Of a DNA stretch of 32,151 nucleotides, positions 7,159 to 15,066 are shown piece after piece (position 1 is the first letter of the stretch; each line of letters begins with the position of its first letter). Below the pieces are notes generated by a model. That model made no database searches. It had not been told where the DNA came from and was given only the letters and a program-made list of their open reading frames with translations. Location of the stretch: assembly GCF_001545035.1 (NCBI RefSeq), contig NZ_FCOJ02000074.1, positions 1-32,151 on the forward strand. The letters run 5' to 3'. This DNA is from Caballeronia glebae. Its GTDB lineage: Bacteria; Pseudomonadota; Gammaproteobacteria; Burkholderiales; Burkholderiaceae. Made by a program: the position numbers and the translations under genes.

Positions 7159-7857
7159 ATGGCGCAATTCCACATCGCTCCCAGCATCCTGTCCGCCGAC
7201 TTTTCCCGCCTTGGCGAGGAAGTCCGCAACGTTGTCGCCGCCGGCGCCGACTGGATCCATTTCGACGTCATGGACAACCACTATGTGCCGAATCTGACGA
7301 TCGGGCCGCTGGTGTGCGAAGCCATCCGCCCGCATGTGGACGTGCCCATCGACGTGCATCTGATGGTGCGCCCGGTCGACCGCATCGTGCCCGATTTCGC
7401 GAAGGCCGGCGCCAATGGGATCAGTTTTCATCCGGAAGGTTCGGATCACATCGACCGGACGCTGTCGCTGATCCGCGATCACGGCTGCACGGCGGGTCTC
7501 GTATTCAATCCCGCAACGCCGCTGAATTACCTCGATCACGTGATGGACAAAGTCGATCTCGTGCTCATCATGTCGGTCAATCCGGGCTTCGGCGGGCAGT
7601 CGTTCATTCCCGAGGCGCTCAACAAGGTGCGTGAGGCGCGCGCGCGCATCGATGCGTATCGCGATCGCACGGGCCGCGAGATCCATCTGGAAGTCGACGG
7701 CGGCGTGAAGGTCGACAACATCGCGGAAATCGCGGCGGCCGGCGCGGATTCGTTCGTCTCGGGATCGGCCATTTTCGGCAAGCCCGACTACAAAGCGGTT
7801 ATCGACGCGATGCGCGCGGAGCTGGCGAAGGCCGCATCGGGAGCGAAGCATGAGTGA
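7159..7857 (+). CDS. rpe: Ribulose-5-phosphate 3-epimerase
   Basis: This 232-residue TIM-barrel enzyme (EC 5.1.3.1) interconverts ribulose 5-phosphate and xylulose 5-phosphate. It begins MAQFHIAPSILSADFSRLGE. Metal and catalytic segments are HFDVMDNHYVPN (H34, D36), DVHLMV, MSVNPGFGGQSF and VDGGVKVDN. The ATG at 7159 gives the family start; the upstream open frame lacks similarity. An A/T-rich stretch TTAAAATC (7121-7128) could hold a -10 box but no -35 is clear. The gene overlaps gph by 8 bases, so the two are translationally coupled, and the pair leads into the trp genes. Confidence 0.95.
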   Translation: MAQFHIAPSILSADFSRLGEEVRNVVAAGADWIHFDVMDNHYVPNLTIGPLVCEAIRPHVDVPIDVHLMVRPVDRIVPDFAKAGANGISFHPEGSDHIDRTLSLIRDHGCTAGLVFNPATPLNYLDHVMDKVDLVLIMSVNPGFGGQSFIPEALNKVREARARIDAYRDRTGREIHLEVDGGVKVDNIAEIAAAGADSFVSGSAIFGKPDYKAVIDAMRAELAKAASGAKHE

Positions 7858-8590
7858 GATCGCAGCGGCGCAATCGCCTTTCGTGAACCGCCCGATCCGC
7901 GCGGCGATCATCGACCTCGACGGCACGATGGTCGACACCGCCGACGATTTCGTCGCGGCACTGAACGCAATGCTCGCGCGCATCGCCATCGAACAGCCGG
8001 TTACGCGCGACGAAGTCACGGAATATGTCGGCAAGGGTTCGGAGAATCTGATTCGCAGCGTGCTCGCGGTGCGGCTGCCGCCGTTGCAAGCGGTCGCGCA
8101 GTTCGACGACGCCCTCGCGATCTATCAAAGCGAATACGCAAAGGTCAACGGCAAACACTCGACGCTTTTCCCGGAAGTGAAGGAAGGCCTCGAAGCAATG
8201 CGCGAAAGCGGCGTTGCGCTCGCGTGCGTGACCAACAAGCCGCATCGGTTCGCCGTGGAGTTGCTTGCGCACTTCGGCATCGCAGATTTCTTCCGGGTGA
8301 TTCTCGGCGGCGACTCGTTGCCCGCCAAGAAGCCCGATCCGCTGCCGATGCTCACCGCATGCGAACGACTGGACGTCTTGCCGCGCGAGACCGTGGCGGT
8401 CGGCGATTCGGAAAACGACGCGCTCGCGGGCCGCGCCGCCGGCCTCGCGACCTTGACCGTTCCGTACGGTTACAACCATGGGAAGCCTGTACAGTCGGTG
8501 AAATCCGATGGTATAGTTTCTTCGCTGCGCACCGCAGCATCGGCGATTGCCGCCACCTTGGCGCCGCCTGACACCACACTGACTGAATAA
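7850..8590 (+). CDS. gph: Phosphoglycolate phosphatase
   Basis: This 246-residue HAD-superfamily enzyme (EC 3.1.3.18) removes phosphate from 2-phosphoglycolate. The nucleophile motif DLDGTMVDT is near residues 22-30 (D22 and D24). Motif II is CVTNKPH, motif III is KKPDPLPM, and motif IV is VGDSENDALAG. The ATG lies inside the last codons of rpe, in the overlap ATGAGTGA, with the ribosome site GGAGCGAAGC within rpe. Its last 100 bp contain a candidate promoter for the trp leader (8488-8517). Confidence 0.93.
   Translation: MSEIAAAQSPFVNRPIRAAIIDLDGTMVDTADDFVAALNAMLARIAIEQPVTRDEVTEYVGKGSENLIRSVLAVRLPPLQAVAQFDDALAIYQSEYAKVNGKHSTLFPEVKEGLEAMRESGVALACVTNKPHRFAVELLAHFGIADFFRVILGGDSLPAKKPDPLPMLTACERLDVLPRETVAVGDSENDALAGRAAGLATLTVPYGYNHGKPVQSVKSDGIVSSLRTAASAIAATLAPPDTTLTE
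8488..8517 (+). promoter_or_regulatory. Candidate promoter for the trp leader, inside gph
   Basis: TATAGT (8512-8517, five of six matches to the sigma70 -10) follows TGTACA (8488-8493, four of six matches to TTGACA) with an 18-bp spacer. A start near 8524 would give about 80 bases before the trpL ATG and about 430 bases before trpE. It lies within the 3' end of gph, so trpEGDC could be transcribed apart from rpe-gph. Confidence 0.45.
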
Positions 8591-8603
8591 GTCCATCCAT
8601 TTC

Positions 8604-8675
8604 ATGTTTCTGAACAGAAAACGGAGTCTGAGCAGCATCGACCGGGGAGCCTGGCCCTGGCGTCGCTGGCGCTAA
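8604..8675 (+). CDS. trpL: trpL, candidate tryptophan leader peptide
   Basis: A 23-codon ORF starts MFLNRKRSLSSIDR and ends GAWPWRRWR, followed by TAA. It holds three TGG codons in the last seven (8652, 8658 and 8667), far above chance for so short an ORF. It lies directly upstream of trpE and just before a terminator-like hairpin, the layout of ribosome-mediated attenuation known for trp operons of other proteobacteria. No strong ribosome site precedes the ATG, which is the weakest point. The peptide would act by stalling when charged tRNA-Trp is scarce, not as a protein. Confidence 0.65.
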   Translation: MFLNRKRSLSSIDRGAWPWRRWR

Positions 8676-8689
8676 CCTCTCCCGAGGTC
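8640..8689 (+). promoter_or_regulatory. trp leader 1:2 hairpin enclosing the Trp codons
   Basis: GACC (8640-8643) pairs with GGTC (8686-8689), and GGGAG (8645-8649) pairs with CTCCC (8679-8683), nine base pairs with a small internal loop. The enclosed loop holds all three Trp codons of trpL. A ribosome stalled on those codons would cover the left arm and release the right arm. I do not find a convincing 2:3 antiterminator pairing, so the switching mechanism is only partly supported. Confidence 0.5.
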
Positions 8690-8691
8690 CG

Positions 8692-8733
8692 CTGAAGCCA
8701 TCCCGCGTGATCGCGCTTCAGTATCCGTTTTTT
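8692..8733 (+). terminator. Attenuator-like terminator upstream of trpE
   Basis: CTGAAG (8692-8697) pairs with CTTCAG (8716-8721), and CGCG (8704-8707) pairs with CGCG (8712-8715) around TGAT. The left arm has a six-base bulge. A run of six T (8728-8733) follows after six bases, a longer gap than in textbook terminators. It lies 16 bases after the trpL stop codon and about 220 bases before trpE. Confidence 0.55.
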
Positions 8734-8952
8734 GTTTCGCTGCGCGTTCCCGCGCCGTCTCCGTTGAATCGTCGTACATCGAGCCTCGCTCGGGCACGCG
8801 TCGTGTAGTGCCGCGAGCCGTCCTTTCCGCTTCGGCAAATCGAAGCGGCGGGGCCGTCGTATGCGATCATCACGAGATTCGACCGAACGCAGCGCCCTGC
8901 ACTCCCCGATGCCGCGCCACCGTGAAAGCGCGCGTCGCTCTAGGATCGCAAC
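8734..8952 (+). other. Long untranslated segment before trpE with one hairpin
   Basis: This 219-base stretch between the attenuator and trpE has no ORF that I can support. It contains an 8-bp perfect hairpin, CCGCTTCG (8827-8834) with CGAAGCGG (8841-8848), loop GCAAAT, and no T run. AGGATCG just before 8953 is the trpE ribosome site. The role of the extra leader is unknown. Confidence 0.5.
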
Positions 8953-10449
8953 ATGACCGAACTCGAATTCCAATCGCTGGCGAACGAAGGCTACAACCGC
9001 ATTCCGCTCATCGCCGAAGCCCTCGCCGACCTCGAAACGCCGCTTTCGCTCTATCTCAAGCTCGCGCAGACCGAGCGCAACGGCGCGAACTCGTTCCTGC
9101 TGGAGTCCGTCGTGGGCGGCGAGCGCTTCGGGCGCTACTCGTTCATCGGCTTGCCGGCGCGCACGATCGTGAGCGTGCAGAACGGCAAGACGCAAGTCGT
9201 GACCGATGGCAAGGTTATCGAGACGGATGAAGGCGATCCGCTAGCGTTCATCGAAACGTTCCAGAAGCGCTTCAAGGTCGCGACGCGGCCGGGCTTGCCG
9301 CGTTTTTGCGGCGGTCTCGCCGGCTACTTCGGTTATGACGCGGTACGTTACATCGAGAAGAAGCTCGCGCACAGCGCGCCGCCCGACGATCTCAATCTTC
9401 CCGACATCCAGTTGTTGCTGACGGAAGAAGTCGCGGTCATCGACAACCTCGCGGGCAAACTTTATCTCATCGTGTACGCCGATCCGACCAAACCTGAAGC
9501 CTATGCCAAGGCGAAGCATCGGCTGCGCGAACTGAAGGCGCGTCTGCGCGTGACGGTTCAGCCGCCGGTGACGTCGGCGAGCGTGCGCACCGAGACGTTT
9601 CGCGAGTTCAAGAAGGACGATTATCTGAACGCCGTGCGCCGCGCGAAGGAATACATCGCGGCGGGCGAACTGATGCAGGTGCAGGTCGGCCAGCGCCTCG
9701 TCAAGCCGTTCCGCGACAACCCGCTTTCGCTATATCGCGCGCTGCGCTCGCTGAATCCGTCGCCGTACATGTATTACTACAACTTCGGCGGCGAAGTGCA
9801 TGTGGTCGGCGCATCGCCGGAAATTCTGGTGCGTCAGGAAAAGCGCGCCGACGATCGCATCGTGACGATTCGTCCGCTCGCCGGCACCCGCCCGCGCGGC
9901 AACACGCCCGAGCGCGATGCCGAACTCGCGACCGAACTGCTGAACGATCCGAAGGAAATCGCCGAGCACGTGATGCTGATCGACCTCGCGCGCAACGACG
10001 TCGGCCGCATCGCGCAGACGGGTTCGGTCACGGTGACGGACAAGCTGATCATCGAAAAGTATTCGCACGTGCAGCACATCGTGAGTTCGGTCGAGGGCAA
10101 GCTCAAGGAAGGCATGAGCAACTTCGACGTGCTGCGCGCCACGTTCCCCGCCGGCACGCTGTCCGGCGCGCCGAAGGTTCGCGCGATGGAACTCATCGAC
10201 GAACTGGAGCCGATCAAGCGCGGTCTGTACGGCGGCGCTGTCGGTTATCTCTCCTTCAGCGGCGAAATGGATCTGGCCATCGCGATCCGCACCGGCGTCA
10301 TCCACAAAGGCAATCTCTACGTGCAGGCGGCAGCGGGAGTCGTCGCCGATTCGGTGCCCGAATCCGAATGGCAGGAAACGGAGAACAAGGCGCGCGCCGT
10401 GCTGCGCGCCGCTGAGCAAGTGCAAGACGGCCTCGACAGCGACTTCTGA
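8953..10449 (+). CDS. trpE: Anthranilate synthase component I
   Basis: This 498-residue protein (EC 4.1.3.27) converts chorismate to anthranilate with ammonia from TrpG. The N-terminal regulatory region has LLES inside SFLLESVVGG and the segment NPSPYMYYYNF, both part of the known tryptophan-binding site, so feedback inhibition is likely intact. The catalytic region has IRPLAGTRPRG, LIDLARNDVGRI, HIVSSVEG and the C-terminal TFPAGTLSGAPKVRAMELI. The ATG at 8953 has AGGATCG upstream. It is preceded by a leader with a Trp-rich peptide and attenuator and followed by trpG after 12 bp. Confidence 0.97.
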   Translation: MTELEFQSLANEGYNRIPLIAEALADLETPLSLYLKLAQTERNGANSFLLESVVGGERFGRYSFIGLPARTIVSVQNGKTQVVTDGKVIETDEGDPLAFIETFQKRFKVATRPGLPRFCGGLAGYFGYDAVRYIEKKLAHSAPPDDLNLPDIQLLLTEEVAVIDNLAGKLYLIVYADPTKPEAYAKAKHRLRELKARLRVTVQPPVTSASVRTETFREFKKDDYLNAVRRAKEYIAAGELMQVQVGQRLVKPFRDNPLSLYRALRSLNPSPYMYYYNFGGEVHVVGASPEILVRQEKRADDRIVTIRPLAGTRPRGNTPERDAELATELLNDPKEIAEHVMLIDLARNDVGRIAQTGSVTVTDKLIIEKYSHVQHIVSSVEGKLKEGMSNFDVLRATFPAGTLSGAPKVRAMELIDELEPIKRGLYGGAVGYLSFSGEMDLAIAIRTGVIHKGNLYVQAAAGVVADSVPESEWQETENKARAVLRAAEQVQDGLDSDF

Positions 10450-10461
10450 GGAGACAAGACC

Positions 10462-11046
10462 ATGCTGCTGATGATCGACAACTACGATTCCTTCACTTAC
10501 AACCTGGTCCAGTACTTCGGCGAACTCGGCGAGGACGTGCTCACGTATCGCAACGACGAAATCACGCTCGACGAAATCGCGAAGCTCGACCCCACGCGCA
10601 TCTGTCTTTCGCCCGGACCGAGCAATCCGCAGCACGCGGGCATCACGCTCGACGTGTTGCGCGAGTTTTCCGGCAAGCTGCCGATTCTCGGCGTGTGCCT
10701 CGGCCATCAGGCGATCGGCGAGGCGTTCGGCGGACGCGTCGTGCGCGCGCAGACCATCATGCACGGCAAGGTGAGTCAGATCGAAACCGACTGTAAAGGC
10801 GTGTTCGCCGATCTGCCCAAACACTTCAACGTGACGCGCTATCACTCGCTGGCAATTGAGCGCGAGTCTTTGCCCGACTGTCTCGAAGTGTCCGCATGGA
10901 CGCCCGACGGTGAAATCATGGGCGTGCGCCACAAGGAACTCGAAGTCGAAGGCGTGCAGTTCCATCCGGAATCGATTCTTTCCGAGCACGGCCACGCGCT
11001 GCTCGAAAATTTCGTGAAAAACTCCTCGACCGGAAAGCGGGCCTGA
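10462..11046 (+). CDS. trpG: Anthranilate synthase component II (glutamine amidotransferase)
   Basis: This 194-residue class I amidotransferase (EC 4.1.3.27, glutamine subunit) releases ammonia from glutamine for TrpE. It starts MLLMIDNYDSFTYNLVQYFG. The nucleophile is Cys79 in GVCLGHQAIGEAFGG, the SPGPSNP loop is at 50-56, and the His-Glu pair lies in GVQFHPESIL. It is a stand-alone subunit, not fused to trpD or trpE. In many bacteria the same subunit also serves p-aminobenzoate synthesis; whether it does so here cannot be told. It sits 12 bp after trpE, with GAGGAGA as ribosome site, and 4 bp before trpD. Confidence 0.96.
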   Translation: MLLMIDNYDSFTYNLVQYFGELGEDVLTYRNDEITLDEIAKLDPTRICLSPGPSNPQHAGITLDVLREFSGKLPILGVCLGHQAIGEAFGGRVVRAQTIMHGKVSQIETDCKGVFADLPKHFNVTRYHSLAIERESLPDCLEVSAWTPDGEIMGVRHKELEVEGVQFHPESILSEHGHALLENFVKNSSTGKRA

Positions 11047-11050
11047 CGAT

Positions 11051-12085
11051 ATGACCATCACCCCACAAGAAGCGCTGCAGCGCACGATCGAACATCGCGA
11101 AATCTTCCACGACGAAATGCTGCATCTGATGCGCCAGATCATGCGCGGCGAGATGTCGCCCGTCATGGCGGCCGCGATCATCACCGGCTTGCGCGTGAAG
11201 AAGGAAACCATCGGCGAAATCGCCGCCGCCGCGACCGTCATGCGCGAGTTCGCCAATCACGTCGAAGTCGAGGACAACTCGAATTTCGTCGATATCGTCG
11301 GCACGGGCGGCGACGGCTCGCACACGTTCAACATCTCCACGGCGTCGATGTTCGTTGCGGCGGCCGCGGGTGCCAAGGTCGCCAAGCACGGCAACCGCGG
11401 CGTGTCCAGCAAGTCCGGCAGCGCGGACGTGCTCGAAGCGCTCGGCGTGAACATCGATCTGACACCGGAACAAGTGGCCGCGTCGATTGCCGAAACCGGC
11501 ATGGGCTTCATGTTCGCGCCGAATCATCACCCGGCGATGAAGAACATCGCGCCCGTGCGCCGCGAACTCGGCGTGCGGACCATCTTCAATATTCTCGGGC
11601 CGCTGACGAATCCGGCCGGCGCGCCGAACCAGCTTCAGGGCGTGTTCCATGAAGACCTCGTCGGCATTCAGGTGCGCGTGATGCAGCGTCTCGGCGCGAA
11701 ACACGTGCTCGTCGTCTACGGCAAGGACGGCATGGACGAAGTGTCGCTCGGCGCCGCGACGACAGTCGGCGAACTGAAGAACGGCGAAGTGACCGAGTAC
11801 GAGATTCATCCCGAGGATTTCGGCCTGCAAATGGTGTCGAATCGCTCGCTGAAGGTGCAGGACGCGCAGGAATCGAAGGCCATGCTGCTCGGCGCGCTGA
11901 ACAACAAGGCGGGCGTCGCGCGCGAGATCGTCACAATGAATGCAGGGACCGCGCTTTATGCCGCGGATGTCGTCGATTCGATCGAAACCGGCATGGCCGC
12001 CGCGCGCGAGGCGATCGAGAGCGGCGCGGCGCGCGAGAAGGTCGAGACGCTCGCGAAGTTCACGCAGCAATTCGCAAAGAAATAA
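11051..12085 (+). CDS. trpD: Anthranilate phosphoribosyltransferase
   Basis: This 344-residue enzyme (EC 2.4.2.18) joins anthranilate to phosphoribosyl pyrophosphate. The PRPP-binding motif GTGGDGSHTFNIST begins at residue 84, KHGNRGVSSKSGSADVLEALG follows in part as the substrate site, and FAPNHHPAMKNIAPVRRELG and FNILGPLTNPA are typical of the family. It is full length. It begins four bases after trpG and is followed by trpC after 11 bp, so the three are almost certainly cotranscribed. Confidence 0.96.
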   Translation: MTITPQEALQRTIEHREIFHDEMLHLMRQIMRGEMSPVMAAAIITGLRVKKETIGEIAAAATVMREFANHVEVEDNSNFVDIVGTGGDGSHTFNISTASMFVAAAAGAKVAKHGNRGVSSKSGSADVLEALGVNIDLTPEQVAASIAETGMGFMFAPNHHPAMKNIAPVRRELGVRTIFNILGPLTNPAGAPNQLQGVFHEDLVGIQVRVMQRLGAKHVLVVYGKDGMDEVSLGAATTVGELKNGEVTEYEIHPEDFGLQMVSNRSLKVQDAQESKAMLLGALNNKAGVAREIVTMNAGTALYAADVVDSIETGMAAAREAIESGAAREKVETLAKFTQQFAKK

Positions 12086-12096
12086 CGGAAGCCGAT

Positions 12097-12882
12097 ATGA
12101 GTGACATTCTGGATCGCATCATCGCGGTCAAGCGCGAGGAAATCCGCGCCGCCGAACAAAGCGCGCCGCTCGAAGAGCTGAAGCTCGAAGCCAGCGCGCG
12201 CGACCTGCGCGATTTCGTTGGCGCATTGCGCGCAAAACATGCGGCAAATCAGGCCGCCGTGATTGCCGAAGTGAAGAAGGCGAGCCCGTCGAAAGGCGTG
12301 TTGCGCGAGAACTTCGTGCCCGCCGATATCGCGCGTTCGTACGAGAAGGGCGGCGCCGCCTGCCTTTCCGTGCTCACCGACGTGCAGTTCTTCAAGGGCA
12401 GCGTCGCGTACTTGGAGGAAGCGCGCGCCGCGTGCGGCTTGCCGGTGCTGCGCAAGGACTTCATCATCGATCCGTATCAGATCTTGGAAGCGCGCGCGAT
12501 GGGCGCGGACTGCATCCTGCTGATCGCCGCGGCGCTCGAACTCTCGCACATGCAGGACCTCGAAGCGTACGCGCATTCGCTTGGGCTCGCGGTGCTGGTC
12601 GAAGTACACGACGCCGACGAGCTGTGCGACGCGCTCACGCTGAAGACGCCGCTCATCGGCATCAACAACCGCAATCTGCGCACGTTCGAGACGACGATCG
12701 ACACGACCATCGGCATGCTGGAGCAGGTGCCGGACGATCGCATCGTCGTGACGGAGTCGGGAATTCTGTCGCGCGTCGATGTCGACCGGCTGCGCGCGAT
12801 GCGCGTGCATACTTTCCTCGTCGGAGAAGCGTTCATGCGCGCCGACGATCCTGGCGCGGAACTCGCGCGCATGTTCTTCTAA
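12097..12882 (+). CDS. trpC: Indole-3-glycerol phosphate synthase
   Basis: This 261-residue TIM-barrel enzyme (EC 4.1.1.48) closes the indole ring to give indole-3-glycerol phosphate. Catalytic segments are EVKKASPSKG (58-67), CLSVLTDVQFFKG, LRKDFIIDPYQ with its general-acid Lys, and the phosphate-binding INNRNLRTF, TESGI and LVGEAFMR. It is monofunctional; no TrpF domain follows. TrpF, TrpB and TrpA are not in the window, which agrees with the split trp organisation of this group. It is the last trp gene and is followed by the CYTH gene after 5 bp. Confidence 0.96.
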   Translation: MSDILDRIIAVKREEIRAAEQSAPLEELKLEASARDLRDFVGALRAKHAANQAAVIAEVKKASPSKGVLRENFVPADIARSYEKGGAACLSVLTDVQFFKGSVAYLEEARAACGLPVLRKDFIIDPYQILEARAMGADCILLIAAALELSHMQDLEAYAHSLGLAVLVEVHDADELCDALTLKTPLIGINNRNLRTFETTIDTTIGMLEQVPDDRIVVTESGILSRVDVDRLRAMRVHTFLVGEAFMRADDPGAELARMFF

Positions 12883-12887
12883 AAATC

Positions 12888-13541
12888 ATGGGAATCGAAC
12901 GGGAACTCAAACTCGCGCTCGCGCCGTCGCAACACGACGACATCGCGCGCTTCTTCGACGAGCGCACCGGCGCGGGCAAGCCGATCGAGCTTGCCAACGT
13001 CTACTTCGACACGCCGGACTGCGCGCTCGCGAAGGCGAAGTCCGCGCTGCGCCTGCGCCGCACGCCGGCGCATTGGCTGCAAACCTACAAGACGCTCGGC
13101 AAAAGCGTCGCGGGTCTGAGCAACCGGCAGGAGTGGGAATTGCCGGTAGAAGGCGAGGCGCTCGAAATCGACGCCCTGCTCGCGGCCTGCGACAACGCCG
13201 CCGCGCGCGAAGCGCTGGAGCGCGCCGCGCCCGAACTGGTCGCGCTCTTCAAGACCGATTTCAGGCGCACGCTGTGGGACATCGAGCGCGAAGGCTCGCA
13301 GATCGAAGTGGCGCTCGATATCGGCGAAATCACGGCGGAAGTCGACGGCACGACGCGCCGCGGGGAGATCAGCGAGCTGGAGCTGGAGCTGAAATCCGGC
13401 GAGGAAAGCGCGCTTTCCATGCTCGCGGCGGAATTGCGCGGCGCATTTCCCGAGATCGATCCCGAGGATCTCAGCAAGGCCCAGCGCGGTTATCTCCTGC
13501 GCGAAAAGCCCGAAAGCACAATCCGCAACGCCTGGGCATGA
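12888..13541 (+). CDS. CYTH-domain protein, likely inorganic triphosphatase
   Basis: This 217-residue protein has the CYTH fold. The signature ExExK is at the N-terminus, in MGIERELKLAL (E4, E6, K8). Other tunnel residues lie in ALRLRRTP, TYKTLG, RQEWELP, FKTDFRRT and ISELELELKSG. Related bacterial proteins such as E. coli YgiF hydrolyse triphosphate, but that one has an added CHAD domain, absent here. The ATG at 12888 lies 5 bp after trpC. Its last codons overlap ung in an ATGA junction. Substrate is inferred only from the family; thiamine triphosphate or adenylate cyclase activity of class IV relatives is possible. Confidence 0.85.
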   Translation: MGIERELKLALAPSQHDDIARFFDERTGAGKPIELANVYFDTPDCALAKAKSALRLRRTPAHWLQTYKTLGKSVAGLSNRQEWELPVEGEALEIDALLAACDNAAAREALERAAPELVALFKTDFRRTLWDIEREGSQIEVALDIGEITAEVDGTTRRGEISELELELKSGEESALSMLAAELRGAFPEIDPEDLSKAQRGYLLREKPESTIRNAWA

Positions 13542-14320
13542 GCCAACAACCTTCCCTTTTCGCGGATAACGAAACCGCGGGTGCGTCGTCGACTGCCACG
13601 ACGCTCGAAAGCCAGTTCGACGCCCTGCCCGCCGACTGGCGCAAGCATCTGAAACCATTCATCGACGGCAAGCATTTTGCGGCGCTGTGCGCGTTCGTGG
13701 ATGCCGAGCGCGCCGCCGGAAAAACGGTTTATCCAGCCGATGTCTTTCGCGCGCTGCGTCTCACGAGCCCGGCCGACGTGAAAGTCGTGATCCTCGGGCA
13801 GGACCCGTATCACGGCGAGGACAAGGGTGCGCCGCAAGCGCACGGCCTCGCGTTCTCGGTGCCCGCGCCAGTGCGCCCGCCGCCGTCGTTGCGCAACATC
13901 TTCAAGGAAATCCACGTGAGTCTCGGGTTTCCCGCGCCCGCGCACGGTTGCCTCGATTCCTGGGCGAAACAAGGCGTGCTGCTGCTGAACACGTCGCTGA
14001 CGGTCGAGCGCGATAAAGCCGGAAGCCACGCGAAACGCGGGTGGGAGCAATGCACGGACACGCTGATCCACGAAATGGCGCAGCGTCACGACGGCCTCGT
14101 TTTCATGCTGTGGGGCGCGCACGCGCAGGCGAAACGCGGCCTGATCGAAAGCGCCGGGAAGTCGCATTGCGTGCTGGAAGCGGTGCATCCGTCGCCGTTG
14201 TCGGCGTATCGCGGATTCTTCGGCTGCGGCCATTTTGCGCTTGCGAACGAGTATCTGACGAAGCACGGGCGTGAGCCGATCGACTGGCGTCTGCCCGCCG
14301 AGCCGGAATTGCTCGCCTGA
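13538..14320 (+). CDS. ung: Uracil-DNA glycosylase
   Basis: This 260-residue family 1 enzyme removes uracil from DNA. The catalytic water-activating motif GQDPYHG is at 87-93 (D88 or D89), LLLNTSLTVE forms the uracil pocket, and the DNA-minor-groove loop HPSPLSAYRGFFGCGHF begins at His217. The ATG at 13538 overlaps the CYTH stop codon (ATGA), so translation is coupled to that gene. The first 25 residues are variable and include a QxxLF-like stretch (SQQPSLFAD), which resembles a beta-clamp binding peptide; that is only an inference. A strong bidirectional terminator follows at 14325. Confidence 0.95.
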   Translation: MSQQPSLFADNETAGASSTATTLESQFDALPADWRKHLKPFIDGKHFAALCAFVDAERAAGKTVYPADVFRALRLTSPADVKVVILGQDPYHGEDKGAPQAHGLAFSVPAPVRPPPSLRNIFKEIHVSLGFPAPAHGCLDSWAKQGVLLLNTSLTVERDKAGSHAKRGWEQCTDTLIHEMAQRHDGLVFMLWGAHAQAKRGLIESAGKSHCVLEAVHPSPLSAYRGFFGCGHFALANEYLTKHGREPIDWRLPAEPELLA

Positions 14321-14324
14321 AAGC

Positions 14325-14356
14325 AAAAACCCCGCTGAGCACACCAGCGGGGTTTT
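14325..14356. terminator. Bidirectional terminator between ung and azoR
   Basis: CCCCGCTG (14330-14337) pairs with CAGCGGGG (14345-14352) around AGCACAC, with A/T flanks AAAA and TTTT extending the stem. It suits both converging genes. Confidence 0.92.
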
Positions 14357-14372
14357 CTTCGATACGAAACGC

Positions 14373-14969
14373 TTAAACCGCGGCGATCGCCTCACGCGCC
14401 GACGCCAACGCCGCGCCAGCCGCTTCCGGTCCCATGGCCAGGCCTTCCGCGTAGATGAAGTTCACGTCGGTCATGCCGAGGAAGCCGAGGAACGTCGTGA
14501 GGAACGGCGTCTGCGAATCGTTCGGCGTGCCCGCGTACTTGCCGCCGCGCGCCGAAACCACGTACACCTTCTTGCCCTTCACCAGACCTTCCGGACCATT
14601 CGCGGTATAGGTGAACGTGATGCCGGCACGCGCGATCCAGTCGAAATACGTCTTGAGTTGCGACGAAATGCCGAAGTTGTACAGCGGCGCCGCGATCACG
14701 ACGATGTCCGCCGCTTGCAACTCGGCGATCAGCGCTTCGCTCTTCGCGTTGATCGCGGCTTGTTCCGCGGTGCGCTGATCGGCGGGCGTGAAGAACGCGC
14801 CGAGCGTGGCGTCGTCGAGGTGCGGCAGGGTGTCGCCCAGCAGATTGCGCACGACCAGCTTCGCGCCCGGGTTGCTTTGTTGCAGTTTCGCGGTCAGTTC
14901 GTCGGCGAGCAGCGTCGATTGAGCGCCTTGCGAACGGGCGGCGGAGTTGATTTGCAGAATCGTCGTCAT
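14373..14969 (-). CDS. azoR: FMN-dependent NADH-azoreductase
   Basis: This 198-residue flavodoxin-like protein belongs to the AzoR family, which reduces quinones and azo compounds with NADH and FMN. It begins MTTILQINSAARSQGAQS, where the phosphate-binding loop SARSxGSxS is recognisable. APLYNFGISSQLKTYFDWI and SARGGKYAG match the FMN-site segments of the family. A good ribosome site (AGGAAG) is upstream of the ATG at 14969. It stands alone between a terminator and a palindrome at 15067-15094. The physiological substrate is probably quinones, as suggested for E. coli AzoR. Confidence 0.92.
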   Translation of the reverse strand: MTTILQINSAARSQGAQSTLLADELTAKLQQSNPGAKLVVRNLLGDTLPHLDDATLGAFFTPADQRTAEQAAINAKSEALIAELQAADIVVIAAPLYNFGISSQLKTYFDWIARAGITFTYTANGPEGLVKGKKVYVVSARGGKYAGTPNDSQTPFLTTFLGFLGMTDVNFIYAEGLAMGPEAAGAALASAREAIAAV

Positions 14970-15066
14970 GATGGCTTCCTATCTCTGAGAGGTTCGGGCG
15001 CCCTCGGCGTCCGTTAGGTAGCATTCTTCTTTTTTCGACGTTCGGGAAAAAGCCCAGCGGTCATGA

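Noticed and set aside
9730..11256. A 508-codon minus-strand open frame opposite trpE and trpG
   Set aside because: Composition is typical of antisense frames in GC-rich genes, and the opposite strand encodes intact TrpE and TrpG.
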